From positions 1 through 64,000 of the forward strand of contig JANSYO010000009.1 of NCBI GenBank assembly GCA_024742395.1: DNA of 64,000 nucleotides, read 5' to 3'. Under the pieces are notes generated by a model. The model was not told where the DNA came from and did not search any database. It worked only from the letters and a program-made list of their open reading frames with translations. Position 1 is the stretch's first letter. Every line of letters begins with the position of its first letter. This DNA comes from Cytophagales bacterium (GTDB lineage: Bacteria; Bacteroidota; Bacteroidia; Cytophagales; Spirosomataceae). Below are positions 50,860 to 59,873 of the stretch, piece after piece. The position numbers and the translations under genes are program-made.

Positions 50860-52572
50860 ATGCTTAGTAGGCTATTCATTTTATTTACTCTAATATCTGC
50901 TTCTTTGTGTGCACAAAATTCCAGTACCAAGGAAGATAGAGTCTTGGAAGGAGAAGGTGTTTTCCTTTCTGGAATGAAAGAGTTTATTGCAGAGAATTAT
51001 GCTCAAGCTGCTGTTTATTTTGAAAAGGTGACTCAAGGTTATGAACCTACAGCGGGTGTTTATCATATGTTAGCTAAGGCTAAACTTGGGCAGAAGGACC
51101 TGAATGCCGCTTCTTTAGCTGCCAGGAAATCAATGGAGTTGGAAAAGGACAATTCCTTTTATCAAACCTTCTACGCTGAGATTTTAACAGCTCAACAAGA
51201 CTATGATGCTGCCATAGATTTGTACAAAAAAATTATAAAGGCATCGCCGATGGCGATCAATAATTACCTGTTGTTGGCAGATATTTATGTATCTCTGGAA
51301 GATTATAAACAAGCTATAAAGCTTTATGATCAGGTAGAAAAAAATATAGGCAATGATGAAGAAATATCCAGACGGAAGCAAATGCTTTATCTGCGACAGG
51401 ATAATGTAGAAGATGCAATAAAAGAAGGCAATAAGCTGATGGAGTCGCAACCTTTAGAGCTGGAATATGTGCTAAAGCAGGCTCAGATAATGATGAGTAA
51501 TCAAAAGCATGATAAAGCTGAACTTCTTTTGAAAAGCTTTCTTAAACAGGACGGAGATATTGGTGAAGCTCATGTGATGCTTGCAGAAATATATAGAGTA
51601 AAGGGAGATTTAGCGGCTTCTACAAGGGAGCTCATGTTAGCTTTTGAGAATGACAATCTGGATTCGAACATTAAGCTTCAGGTGCTGGGCTCTTACATTA
51701 AACTTGTAGAGGAAAAACCATTAACAGAACAAGTTGATAAAGCCATAGATTTAACGAGGGCTATGATAAAGTCTCAGCCAGAGCAGGCAGCCTCTTACGT
51801 TTATCTGGCAGATCTCTTGATGAAAAAAGGAGACTTAGAGGGTGCCAGAGATAATTATTTGAAGTCTACTGATTATGACAAATCCGTTTTTGAAGTATGG
51901 CTGGCTTTAGTAGAATTAGATACCAAACTGGGTGAGGTAGAAGCATTGGTAAAGCATGCTGGTTCAGCAGCAGAATACTTTCCTAATCAAGCTTTCTTCT
52001 GGTATCACCTTGGCTATGGAAATGTGCTGAAAGGAGACCACCAAGAGGCGGTTTATGCCTTAGAGGAGGCCAGGTTTTTAGCTTTCGAAAATAGAGTTTT
52101 ATTGAAACATATACTCTCTTTATTGGGTGACTCTTACATGCACACTAATCAATTTGTAGAAGCAGAAAAAGCCTATGATGAAGTGTTAAAAATAGATCCT
52201 GATTATGAAGCGGTGTTAAATAATGCCAGTTATTTTCTTGCCGCCAGGAAAAGAAACCTTGATAAAGCTCTTTCAATGGTTCAGCATTTAACTACTTTGA
52301 ATAATCGAAATCTCGAATATGCTGATACACACGCATGGGTTTTATTTCAAAGAGGAGAGTTTACCCAGGCAAGAGCAGTCATAGAGGCTGCTTTAAAAAA
52401 TGGTGAGGAACCCAATGGAACTTTTCTGGAGCACTATGGCGATATTCTTTTTAAGCTTGGAGATAAAGAATTAGCTTTGAAGCAATGGCAAAAGGCTAAA
52501 CTATTGGGAGAAAATAGTAAACTAATTGATCGAAAAATTGAAGAGCAGCAATTCATTGAATACACCCCTTAA
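50860..52572 (+). CDS. Exported TPR-repeat protein
   Basis: 570 aa. It begins with a signal peptide (LSRLFILFTLISASLCAQ) and carries about 12 TPRs, for example NYAQAAVYFEKVTQGYEP, YDAAIDLYKKIIKASPM and FVEAEKAYDEVLKIDPDYE. It is probably periplasmic or outer-membrane associated. Its stop overlaps the next start by one base (TAATG), and the next two genes are envelope proteins (DUF4292 lipoprotein and EnvC-like factor), so this is an envelope-biogenesis operon. Confidence 0.86.
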   Translation: MLSRLFILFTLISASLCAQNSSTKEDRVLEGEGVFLSGMKEFIAENYAQAAVYFEKVTQGYEPTAGVYHMLAKAKLGQKDLNAASLAARKSMELEKDNSFYQTFYAEILTAQQDYDAAIDLYKKIIKASPMAINNYLLLADIYVSLEDYKQAIKLYDQVEKNIGNDEEISRRKQMLYLRQDNVEDAIKEGNKLMESQPLELEYVLKQAQIMMSNQKHDKAELLLKSFLKQDGDIGEAHVMLAEIYRVKGDLAASTRELMLAFENDNLDSNIKLQVLGSYIKLVEEKPLTEQVDKAIDLTRAMIKSQPEQAASYVYLADLLMKKGDLEGARDNYLKSTDYDKSVFEVWLALVELDTKLGEVEALVKHAGSAAEYFPNQAFFWYHLGYGNVLKGDHQEAVYALEEARFLAFENRVLLKHILSLLGDSYMHTNQFVEAEKAYDEVLKIDPDYEAVLNNASYFLAARKRNLDKALSMVQHLTTLNNRNLEYADTHAWVLFQRGEFTQARAVIEAALKNGEEPNGTFLEHYGDILFKLGDKELALKQWQKAKLLGENSKLIDRKIEEQQFIEYTP

Positions 52573-53390
52573 TGACCCTCAAAACCCTTAGTTATTTAGC
52601 ACTGGTTTGTCTTTCGACGTTTCAGTTTGCTTGCAAAAGAAATAAGCTTCAAAAGTCTATTGCTGAACTTCCGAAAAACATAACGGAAGTGATAGATACT
52701 ACCACTATTGAGCAAATTCCGATAGAGTTTAATATTCAGGAAGCACAGTTTGATTTTTTAAAGCTCAAAAGTAAGATTGATCTTAGATCTGAGGCCATTT
52801 CTCAGAGCTTTCCGGCGACTGTCCATATTCAAAAAGACAGCCTTATTTGGATTTCGGTTTCAGTAGGTATTGAAGCTGCCCGATGTCTTATTACACAAGA
52901 CTCAATTCTATGTCTTGACCGTATTAACAGAACGTATTATGAGCTAAGTATAGCAGAATTAAGCAAACAATTCAATTTTGATTTCGATTTCAGGCTTCTA
53001 CAATCTTTATTAGTCGGTAATTTACCTATTGATAAAAAAAATGAGGATCGCGTAGAATTAAACTCTCTGTATACAAGCCTGTTTCAAGCCGCTAATAATA
53101 TCAAAATTGAAAATCAAATTGATAATGTGTCTTTAAAGCTGACCACCATTTTGGCAGAAGACAATAGCGGAAAAAGTAAACTAGGTATATCATATTCAGA
53201 TTTCGGTGAACAGCCTAACGGACAACTTATCCCGCAATCGATATTTGCAAAAATAGATGTTCTAAAAGGCGAGGAAATAAAAACCACAACCCTAGAGTTT
53301 AAACACACTAAATTTGAGTTTTCAGATCAAAGTCTTAGATTTCCTTATTCCATTCCTAAGAGTTATGAAAAGGGGGAAATTGTGTTTTAA
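52572..53390 (+). CDS. DUF4292 domain-containing lipoprotein
   Basis: A 272-aa lipoprotein with a signal ending FQFAC (Cys21). The rest is mostly beta-strand and matches the DUF4292 family of Bacteroidota (LKSKIDLRSEAISQSFPATVHIQKDSLIWISVS, C-terminal KIDVLKGEEIKTTTLEFKHTK). Such proteins resemble LolA/LolB-like folds that carry lipoproteins, but function is not proven. It is coupled to the TPR gene by a one-base overlap and has a 9-nt gap to the EnvC-like gene. Confidence 0.82.
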   Translation: MTLKTLSYLALVCLSTFQFACKRNKLQKSIAELPKNITEVIDTTTIEQIPIEFNIQEAQFDFLKLKSKIDLRSEAISQSFPATVHIQKDSLIWISVSVGIEAARCLITQDSILCLDRINRTYYELSIAELSKQFNFDFDFRLLQSLLVGNLPIDKKNEDRVELNSLYTSLFQAANNIKIENQIDNVSLKLTTILAEDNSGKSKLGISYSDFGEQPNGQLIPQSIFAKIDVLKGEEIKTTTLEFKHTKFEFSDQSLRFPYSIPKSYEKGEIVF

Positions 53391-53399
53391 TTTTGCTTT

Positions 53400-54593
53400 A
53401 TGAAAGGATTCAAAGCATTTTCCTTCTTACTTCTCCTGACTTTCCTTTGGTCAGGGGGGGAGGTTATTGGTCAAAAAACACGGGCACAACTTGAAAAAGA
53501 AAAGCAGGAAAACCAAGAACGCATAGAACGTGCCCAAAGGGTGCTAAATCAAACCAGTACTAAAAAGAAGGCTTCTTTGGGTAAGTTGAAAGCAATCAAT
53601 TCTCAAATTTCTAGTCAGGTTAAGCAAATAGATTTGATAAGTGAAGATATTTCATTGATTGAAAAGGAGATTGCGGAACTTGAGGTAGCTAACAAAGAAC
53701 TTGAAAGCAAGCTTGAGAATTTAAAGAAGGAATATGCAGAAATGCTTTACATAGCTTCAAAATCAAGCGGAAAGTTAAACAAGCTCAGTTTTCTCTTTTC
53801 TGCCAGGTCATTTAATGACCTTATAATGCGATATAAGTATTTAGAACAATACACAGATAATAGAAAAACACAAGTAAACCAGATCAAGGAAGTAGCGGAA
53901 TCATTAAAGAAAAGACAGGAAGAACTTGGGAAGAAAAGATCTACTCAGCAACGAGTTATTGCCGAGAAGCAAGGCGAAACAAGAAAGCTGTCTTCTTTAA
54001 AAAGAGAACAGGCCTTGACAGTTTCAGAGCTCGCTTCTGAAGAAAAGAAACTGAGAACTGAAATAGCTAACTCAAAGCGGGCAATTAAGAGATTGGACAA
54101 TTTGATTACATCATTGGTAAGTAAATCTGCGGCCAGAAGCAATGCTGCACCGAAAAATGAGGCAGTAGTTAATACGGCTCTGTCTGCTTCTTTTGCAAAT
54201 AATAAAAGAAAGTTACCCTGGCCTGTTCAGAACGGTTTTGTAGCAGATAGATTTGGAGTGAAGGATCACCCGGTTTTGGCGAATGTGAAGATTGACAATC
54301 ATGGTGTAGACATACAAACCTCTCCCAATGCACGCGTAAGTAGTGTTTTTGATGGCGTAGTGTTGGATATTTCTCAAATCCCTGGCTTAAATAATGTAGT
54401 GGCTATTCAGCATGGAGAGTATTTTACTGTCTACGCCAACCTTCAATCAGTAAATGTGAGTATAAATCAAAAAGTAATTACCGGCCAGCTTATCGGAATT
54501 GCTGCTCAAAAGGGTGGCGAGTATGAAATAAACTTTCAGGTCTGGCATCAATTCTCAAAGGAGAATCCGGAGTCTTGGTTGGCTAGAAAGTAA
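53400..54593 (+). CDS. EnvC-like murein hydrolase activator (degenerate LytM domain)
   Basis: A 397-aa exported protein: signal peptide, a coiled coil over residues about 28-240 (very rich in Lys, Glu, Gln), and a C-terminal LytM/M23 domain. In the LytM domain NHGVDI keeps the first His and Asp, but the usual YAHL motif reads YANL and LHFE reads INFQ. So two histidines needed for metallopeptidase activity are missing, as in E. coli EnvC. It probably activates amidases at the division site instead of cutting peptidoglycan. Confidence 0.85.
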   Translation: MKGFKAFSFLLLLTFLWSGGEVIGQKTRAQLEKEKQENQERIERAQRVLNQTSTKKKASLGKLKAINSQISSQVKQIDLISEDISLIEKEIAELEVANKELESKLENLKKEYAEMLYIASKSSGKLNKLSFLFSARSFNDLIMRYKYLEQYTDNRKTQVNQIKEVAESLKKRQEELGKKRSTQQRVIAEKQGETRKLSSLKREQALTVSELASEEKKLRTEIANSKRAIKRLDNLITSLVSKSAARSNAAPKNEAVVNTALSASFANNKRKLPWPVQNGFVADRFGVKDHPVLANVKIDNHGVDIQTSPNARVSSVFDGVVLDISQIPGLNNVVAIQHGEYFTVYANLQSVNVSINQKVITGQLIGIAAQKGGEYEINFQVWHQFSKENPESWLARK

Positions 54594-54635
54594 GTTCTTC
54601 TTATTAAATTAACATCATTAAAAAATACATAGAAT

Positions 54636-55451
54636 ATGTCAGTTCATTCAGAAGTGAAGCGTATTACCACCAATGTGCTTAAATCCATGAAAAAGAAAGG
54701 GGAGAAGATAGCATGTCTTACTGCTTATGACTATTCTATGGCTAAACTTGTTGACGCCGCCGGGGTGGAGCTAATTTTGGTGGGCGATTCAGCCTCAAAT
54801 GTTATGGCTGGTCATGAAACTACCTTGCCAATTACTTTAGATCAAATGATTTATCATGCTCAGTCTGTAGTTAGAGCTGTAAGCAGGTCATTGGTAGTGG
54901 TTGATTTACCATTTGGAAGTTACCAGGGAAATTCTACTCAGGCTTTAAAGTCAGCGATTAGAATCATGAAGGAATCTGGTGCACATGCTGTAAAGATGGA
55001 AGGGGGCAAAGAAATTGAAGAGTCAATTGTGCGTGTTTTAAGTGCTGGCATTCCGGTGATGGGTCATTTAGGACTTACACCACAGTCAATCTACAAATTT
55101 GGTACTTACACGGTAAGGGCTAAAGGAAATGAAGAGGCAGACTTATTAAAAGAAAATGCTAAACTTTTAACTGACTTGGGCTGCTTTGGAGTGGTTTTAG
55201 AAAAAATTCCAAGAGCTTTGGCTGCAGAGGTTACAGCAAGTATAGATATACCAACAGTGGGTATTGGAGCGGGGTCTGGTTGTGATGGTCAAATTCTTGT
55301 TATACATGATATGTTGGGAATAAATAAAGATTTTAGCCCTCGTTTTTTAAGACGTTATGCTGACCTGCACACAGAAATGACCAATGCTTTTACGGGGTAT
55401 ATCAAAGACGTGAAATCGGGAGACTTTCCAAGTGAAAGGGAGAGCTACTAG
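54636..55451 (+). CDS. panB: 3-methyl-2-oxobutanoate hydroxymethyltransferase
   Basis: A 271-aa TIM-barrel enzyme, the first step of pantothenate synthesis from the valine precursor 2-oxoisovalerate. [37 protein letters not shown] (Asp-Ser binding loop), [19 protein letters not shown] and [20 protein letters not shown] are all visible, including the magnesium ligands Asp and Glu. It could be cotranscribed with the EnvC-like gene (42-nt gap). Confidence 0.96.
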   Translation: MSVHSEVKRITTNVLKSMKKKGEKIACLTAYDYSMAKLVDAAGVELILVGDSASNVMAGHETTLPITLDQMIYHAQSVVRAVSRSLVVVDLPFGSYQGNSTQALKSAIRIMKESGAHAVKMEGGKEIEESIVRVLSAGIPVMGHLGLTPQSIYKFGTYTVRAKGNEEADLLKENAKLLTDLGCFGVVLEKIPRALAAEVTASIDIPTVGIGAGSGCDGQILVIHDMLGINKDFSPRFLRRYADLHTEMTNAFTGYIKDVKSGDFPSERESY

Positions 55452-55509
55452 AGCAAAACTTCTGGTTTTCAGTAAATTGATTAAATTAGCTTGATCATTT
55501 ACTAAATCC

Positions 55510-57531
55510 ATGTCTTTAAAAGCTTATCCTTTCTTAAGGCCCTTATTTTTCCTGATTGCGGGCATACTATCTTCCCGCCTTTCAATTGTTTCTTCAAATG
55601 TAATTATCGTAACGGTTATTTTAAGTCTAATTCTTAGCGTCTATGGACTGTTAAGAAAATCTTCTTTCATACGGTCTGTTGGAATTTATTCTGCTGTGTT
55701 CAGCATAGGTCTGCTGGTGAATATGTTTAACAGGGCTGAGACTTTACCTAGCCTCGAAAATATAGAGGCTTATGTGGTGAGAGTTAACTCTGCCACCGAG
55801 TTAAAGCCGAAATCTCATAAGGTACAGGCAGAATTAATCAGCATAAAGTCTGAAGGAGGTTGGCAAAGCCTTAAGGGCAAAATGTTGCTTTATATTAATC
55901 GCGGTGATTCATTGCGTCCGCAGTATGGAGATATTTTTTTAGTGAATGAGGCTCCGCGAGAGATAGAGCCCCCTAAAAATCCACACGAGTTTGATTATAA
56001 AGATTTCCTGAAAAAGAAGGATATTCTTGTGCACCATTTCTTAAGAAAGGGTGATTATACATTAATAGCGAACAAGCCTAAAAGCATTTTCTTCAAATGG
56101 GCCTACAGTTTGAATTCTTTGGCGGCAGGAACTTTAAAAGAGCATCTTAGTGAAAAGCAAGACCTTGCCGTTGCAGAGGCAATGCTCCTGGGTACAAAGG
56201 ATGAGCTGGATAATGACATTAGACAGGCGTATGCTGCTGCCGGGGCGGTTCATATTTTGGCTGTATCCGGTTTGCATGTTGGGATTCTGATGCTTATGCT
56301 GAATTTCGTCTTTGGTTTTCTCAAAAGACTTCCAAAAGGCTTATGGGTTTTTGGTTTTGTTACAATCGGATTGCTTTGGCTCTACGCTATGTTTACGGGC
56401 TTTTCCCCTAGTGTAACCAGAGCTACTTTGATGTTCTCTATGTTTCAGTTTGGCAGTTTGATTCAGCGAGACAAGAATAGTATCAATGTATTGGCTGGCT
56501 CTGCTTTCATTCTTTTGCTTTTTCGGCCAAACTGGCTTTATGAAGTAGGATTTCAACTTTCTTATCTGGCCATTTTCGGAATTGTATTCCTTTATCCATA
56601 TTTGAATAATTGGTATCAGCCAAGAAATAAATTGTTACTGAGTTTATGGCAAATTAGTGTTGTGTCTGTATCGGCTCAACTTTTCACTTTTCCTTTAAGT
56701 CTCTTTTATTTTCATCAATTCCCAAGTTATTTCTTACTGACCAATCCATTGGTTACACTTACAAGTATGGGAGTTTTGTTTGTTGGTATACCATCCTTGA
56801 TTGTCACGGCTTTTACAAATTGGGGTCGTTATTTATTCGTTATTTTAGAGGCGATACTAAAAGTATTGAACTTCTCTGTTTTGGGAATTGCCGGTTTACC
56901 AAATTCAAAGTTGAGCGGCTTCTCAGTGTCCATTACAGAAGTGATTCTTTTATATGGCTTCCTATTATTGATTTTATTTTTCTTTATCAGGAAGGAGCCA
57001 AAACTTCTTTATATATCTGTGGGCATAGCCGTCGTACTGTTTGGTATGAATGTAAGAGATGACTGGCAACAAAAAGATCAAGAGGAATTGGCATTTCATT
57101 TTATTCCAAGAGGAAGCGGCTTAAGTATGATAAAGTCGAAGACAGCCCGTTTTATCTGCGATTCGTCGACTTATTTGAATGAACGGGCTTATGACTTTCA
57201 TCTAAAGAATTATTACGACGCTAAAGGAGTAAAGCGGTACGAAAAGCAACATTTGGAAAATGATGCAATGATTAAATTTGAGTTTAGAAAGAACAAGAAT
57301 TTATGGATTAGAGCTTTTTATCGAAAGCCCATAAATGATAAGTTTGATAAGGTGATGATATCAAACAATGCTGTCTATGATTTGCAAAGGCAATTCAATG
57401 AGATTCCTAACCTTATTATTCTTGACGACACCAATGCCAAAAATCGCGTAGCGAAATTAAAAACCCAAGCAGATACACTTGGTATTAAATTGGTTTCATT
57501 ATACGATACAGGAGGTTTGATTTTTAATTAA
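55510..57531 (+). CDS. comEC: ComEC/Rec2 family DNA-uptake channel
   Basis: A 673-aa membrane protein. An N-terminal DUF4131-like region (residues to about 200) and OB-like soluble part are followed by the competence domain, with the hallmark AVSGLHVGILMLMLNF and about 8 hydrophobic segments. After the last segment a soluble tail of about 150 residues follows, with no metallo-beta-lactamase HxHxDH motif, so the nuclease-like domain of full-length ComEC is missing. Most Bacteroidota ComEC proteins look this way. It would transport single-stranded DNA across the inner membrane. Confidence 0.85.
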   Translation: MSLKAYPFLRPLFFLIAGILSSRLSIVSSNVIIVTVILSLILSVYGLLRKSSFIRSVGIYSAVFSIGLLVNMFNRAETLPSLENIEAYVVRVNSATELKPKSHKVQAELISIKSEGGWQSLKGKMLLYINRGDSLRPQYGDIFLVNEAPREIEPPKNPHEFDYKDFLKKKDILVHHFLRKGDYTLIANKPKSIFFKWAYSLNSLAAGTLKEHLSEKQDLAVAEAMLLGTKDELDNDIRQAYAAAGAVHILAVSGLHVGILMLMLNFVFGFLKRLPKGLWVFGFVTIGLLWLYAMFTGFSPSVTRATLMFSMFQFGSLIQRDKNSINVLAGSAFILLLFRPNWLYEVGFQLSYLAIFGIVFLYPYLNNWYQPRNKLLLSLWQISVVSVSAQLFTFPLSLFYFHQFPSYFLLTNPLVTLTSMGVLFVGIPSLIVTAFTNWGRYLFVILEAILKVLNFSVLGIAGLPNSKLSGFSVSITEVILLYGFLLLILFFFIRKEPKLLYISVGIAVVLFGMNVRDDWQQKDQEELAFHFIPRGSGLSMIKSKTARFICDSSTYLNERAYDFHLKNYYDAKGVKRYEKQHLENDAMIKFEFRKNKNLWIRAFYRKPINDKFDKVMISNNAVYDLQRQFNEIPNLIILDDTNAKNRVAKLKTQADTLGIKLVSLYDTGGLIFN

Positions 57532-57536
57532 TAAAC

Positions 57537-58082
57537 TCAAACATTCCATTTTACTTCTTCTACGCTTAATTCTTTGGCCATCATCCGGGAGAGAACAAAC
57601 AGGTAATCGGAGAGTCTGTTAAGGTATTTAATCAAAATAAAATTTAAGCCCTCTTCGTCATGCAGCCTTATTGCACAACGTTCGGCACGTCTGCATACTG
57701 TTCTGGCTAAATGAGCATAAGAAACCTGAATATGTCCGCCAGGTAAGACAAAGTGTTTTAACTTAGGCAGCATCAGATTCATATCATCTATTTCATTTTC
57801 TAAAATATCTACATCTTCTTCAGTAAGATGCAGAATGGATTCACTGGCGGTTCTTGTCTCGTTGGCCATTTCTGCCCCAATGGTAAATAGATTGTCTTGT
57901 ATGGCTTTCAATAAGTCTTTTCTTGATTCTAACTTTGAAGAATCCCTTAAAAGGCCAATCCAGGCATTGAGTTCATCAACGGTGCCATATGCTTCTATTC
58001 GTAACTCTCCTTTGCTTATTCTTTTTCCTCCAATCAGAGAGGTTTCGCCTTTGTCGCCAGTTTTGGTATAAATCTTTGCCAT
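57537..58082 (-). CDS. PduO-type cob(I)alamin adenosyltransferase
   Basis: A 181-aa enzyme that makes adenosylcobalamin from cob(I)alamin and ATP. IYTKTGDKGETSLIGGKRI is the N-terminal ATP-binding motif. RRAERCAIRLHDEE, with the Arg pair, and LNRLSDYLFVLSRMMA near the end are the family signatures. It implies use of coenzyme B12 enzymes such as methylmalonyl-CoA mutase or class II ribonucleotide reductase. It converges on the ComEC gene by a 5-nt gap. Confidence 0.93.
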   Translation of the reverse strand: MAKIYTKTGDKGETSLIGGKRISKGELRIEAYGTVDELNAWIGLLRDSSKLESRKDLLKAIQDNLFTIGAEMANETRTASESILHLTEEDVDILENEIDDMNLMLPKLKHFVLPGGHIQVSYAHLARTVCRRAERCAIRLHDEEGLNFILIKYLNRLSDYLFVLSRMMAKELSVEEVKWNV

Positions 58083-58109
58083 AAATTATCGTTTCCGAAG
58101 ATGTAGAAC

Positions 58110-58117
58110 TAAATTTG
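58110..58117 (+). promoter_or_regulatory. Putative -7 element for the DUF1648-like gene
   Basis: TAAATTTG matches TAnnTTTG exactly, 47 nt before the preferred ATG; the -33 element is not clear. Confidence 0.35.
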
Positions 58118-58164
58118 CGGCCTATTCATCAAAGACACAAGCAATTGTGCAAATTCCTGAAGGA

Positions 58165-58662
58165 ATGACAAACATCAGTTTAAAGATTTTCCGTTTGGCC
58201 TCGTTGGCTATTGTGCTAATAGTTCTAATGCTTGACTATGTTCAGCTACCTGATTCTATTGCAGTTACTCATAATAGTAGTGGCAGGCCAATTGGCTTCA
58301 TGGATAAACAAAACTTCTTCTATATCGCCACAGCTGTTATTGTTGGCTTAACGGTGGTATTCGGATTGTTGAAATCAGCTCTTTTATCTGCTGACTTCAA
58401 AAAGGTCAATCCGGCCAGTAAATGGGCTAACAATCCGGAAGAACTTAAAGGACTGTTCTTAGTTTGGTCAGATGTATCTCTAATACTGATTAATGTATAC
58501 TTGATATTTACATTATTAGGACTGAAGTCAGTGAACCTGAATACTAATCAAACCTTAGATAGAGATTACAATTGGTTTATTATTCTGGGTGCGGTTTTAT
58601 TGATTGTAATTATTTTTTATCTGCCTATCAGGCTACTATTTACTGATCCCAAAGAGAAGTAA
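58165..58662 (+). CDS. DUF1648-like membrane protein
   Basis: 165 aa from the ATG at 58165, preceded by AAGGA; a GTG at 58147 would add six residues. It has four hydrophobic segments and the DUF1648-like N-terminal pattern (LPDSIAVTHNSSGRPIGFMDK), in which the conserved Pro/His and Gly face the outside. Function is not known. queA starts 2 nt after its stop, so they are cotranscribed. Confidence 0.72.
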   Translation: MTNISLKIFRLASLAIVLIVLMLDYVQLPDSIAVTHNSSGRPIGFMDKQNFFYIATAVIVGLTVVFGLLKSALLSADFKKVNPASKWANNPEELKGLFLVWSDVSLILINVYLIFTLLGLKSVNLNTNQTLDRDYNWFIILGAVLLIVIIFYLPIRLLFTDPKEK

Positions 58663-58664
58663 GA

Positions 58665-59873
58665 ATGCTTTCTCCGGTTAATATTGATGATTACAACTAT
58701 CTGCTGCCTGATGAACAAGTGGCTAAATATCCTGTGTCTCCAAGAGATAATTCAAAACTCCTTGTATACAAGAATGGACAAGTAAAAACTTCAGTTTTCA
58801 ATCAAATAACCGATCATCTACCAAAGAATGCCCATCTGGTTTTTAACAATACACGAGTCATTCCGGCACGGTTGTATTTCAGAAAGGAAAGCGGTGCACT
58901 GATTGAAATTTTTCTGCTTAATCCTGTTTCTCAAAATGGGGTGATTGATCAGGCCATGGAAGCTCAGGGTTCAACTTCCTGGCAATGTATGATAGGTAAT
59001 AAAAAGAAATGGAAAGGGAGCATTCTTGAGGGTGACGTGTTGCTGAATTCAAAGAATATTATTGTTAGGGCCGAGTTAATTAACCCAGAAAATAATACGG
59101 TGAATTTTAGTTGGGCAGAAGAGAATGTCTCTTTTGCGGAGCTCGTAAAGGCTTATGGCCAAATGCCATTGCCTCCTTATCTTAACAGAGCTACCGAGGC
59201 GGAGGATGAGTACACATATCAAACGGTGTATTCTAAAAAAGAGGGTGCAGTTGCAGCCCCAACAGCCGGATTGCATTTTACCGATGAAGTGCTTGCCGAC
59301 CTGAAAGTCCATGGACTCGAAACCTCTTATATTACGCTTCATGTAGGTGCAGGAACTTTCCAGCCGGTCAAAGTAGAAAATGCATTAGAGCATGAAATGC
59401 ACTCTGAGCAAATGGTATTTAAAAAAGAGTTCCTCGAAGCTTTATTAGAAAATCACTCATGTGTTATTCCTGTGGGAACTACATCCATGAGATCTTTAGA
59501 AAGCCTTTATTGGTTTGGAGTACTTTTGCTTGAAGAAGAAGGGGTTGAAAATTTCAGAATCCCTAAGTTGTATCCTTATAAGTTTGCTAACAAGAAGCTA
59601 CCTGCTTTAAAAGATTCTTTAAAAGAGATCCTTTCTTTCATGGATTCCAGAGGTTTACAAACTTTAATAGGAGACACGGAAATTTTTATTTTCCCTGGTT
59701 ATAACTTTAGGGTTTGTAAGGGTATAATTACAAACTTTCATCAGCCTAAGTCTACTTTATTGTTATTAATATCTGCATTAGTAGGAGAAAAATGGAAAGA
59801 ATTATATTCCTACGCTCAATCTGAAAATTTTCGTTTCTTAAGTTACGGAGACTCTAGTTTGCTCCTTCCTTAG
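58665..59873 (+). CDS. queA: S-adenosylmethionine:tRNA ribosyltransferase-isomerase
   Basis: 402 aa. It forms epoxyqueuosine at the wobble base of GUN tRNAs such as the tRNA-His in this window. YLLPDEQVAKYPVSPRDNSKLL, VFNNTRVIPARL, GQMPLPPYLNR, YQTVYSKKEGAVAAPTAGLHFT and LHVGAGTFQPVK are all clear QueA motifs. At 402 aa it is longer than the roughly 345-360 aa of most bacterial QueA, with extra sequence near residues 240-300 (ESLYWFGVLLLEEEG region). It overlaps the convergent LacI-family gene by 20 nt. Confidence 0.95.
   Translation: MLSPVNIDDYNYLLPDEQVAKYPVSPRDNSKLLVYKNGQVKTSVFNQITDHLPKNAHLVFNNTRVIPARLYFRKESGALIEIFLLNPVSQNGVIDQAMEAQGSTSWQCMIGNKKKWKGSILEGDVLLNSKNIIVRAELINPENNTVNFSWAEENVSFAELVKAYGQMPLPPYLNRATEAEDEYTYQTVYSKKEGAVAAPTAGLHFTDEVLADLKVHGLETSYITLHVGAGTFQPVKVENALEHEMHSEQMVFKKEFLEALLENHSCVIPVGTTSMRSLESLYWFGVLLLEEEGVENFRIPKLYPYKFANKKLPALKDSLKEILSFMDSRGLQTLIGDTEIFIFPGYNFRVCKGIITNFHQPKSTLLLLISALVGEKWKELYSYAQSENFRFLSYGDSSLLLP

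Noticed and set aside
55510-57531. ComEC truncation as a pseudogene
   Set aside because: The missing C-terminal metallo-beta-lactamase domain is usual for Bacteroidota ComEC, and the frame is intact through the competence domain.
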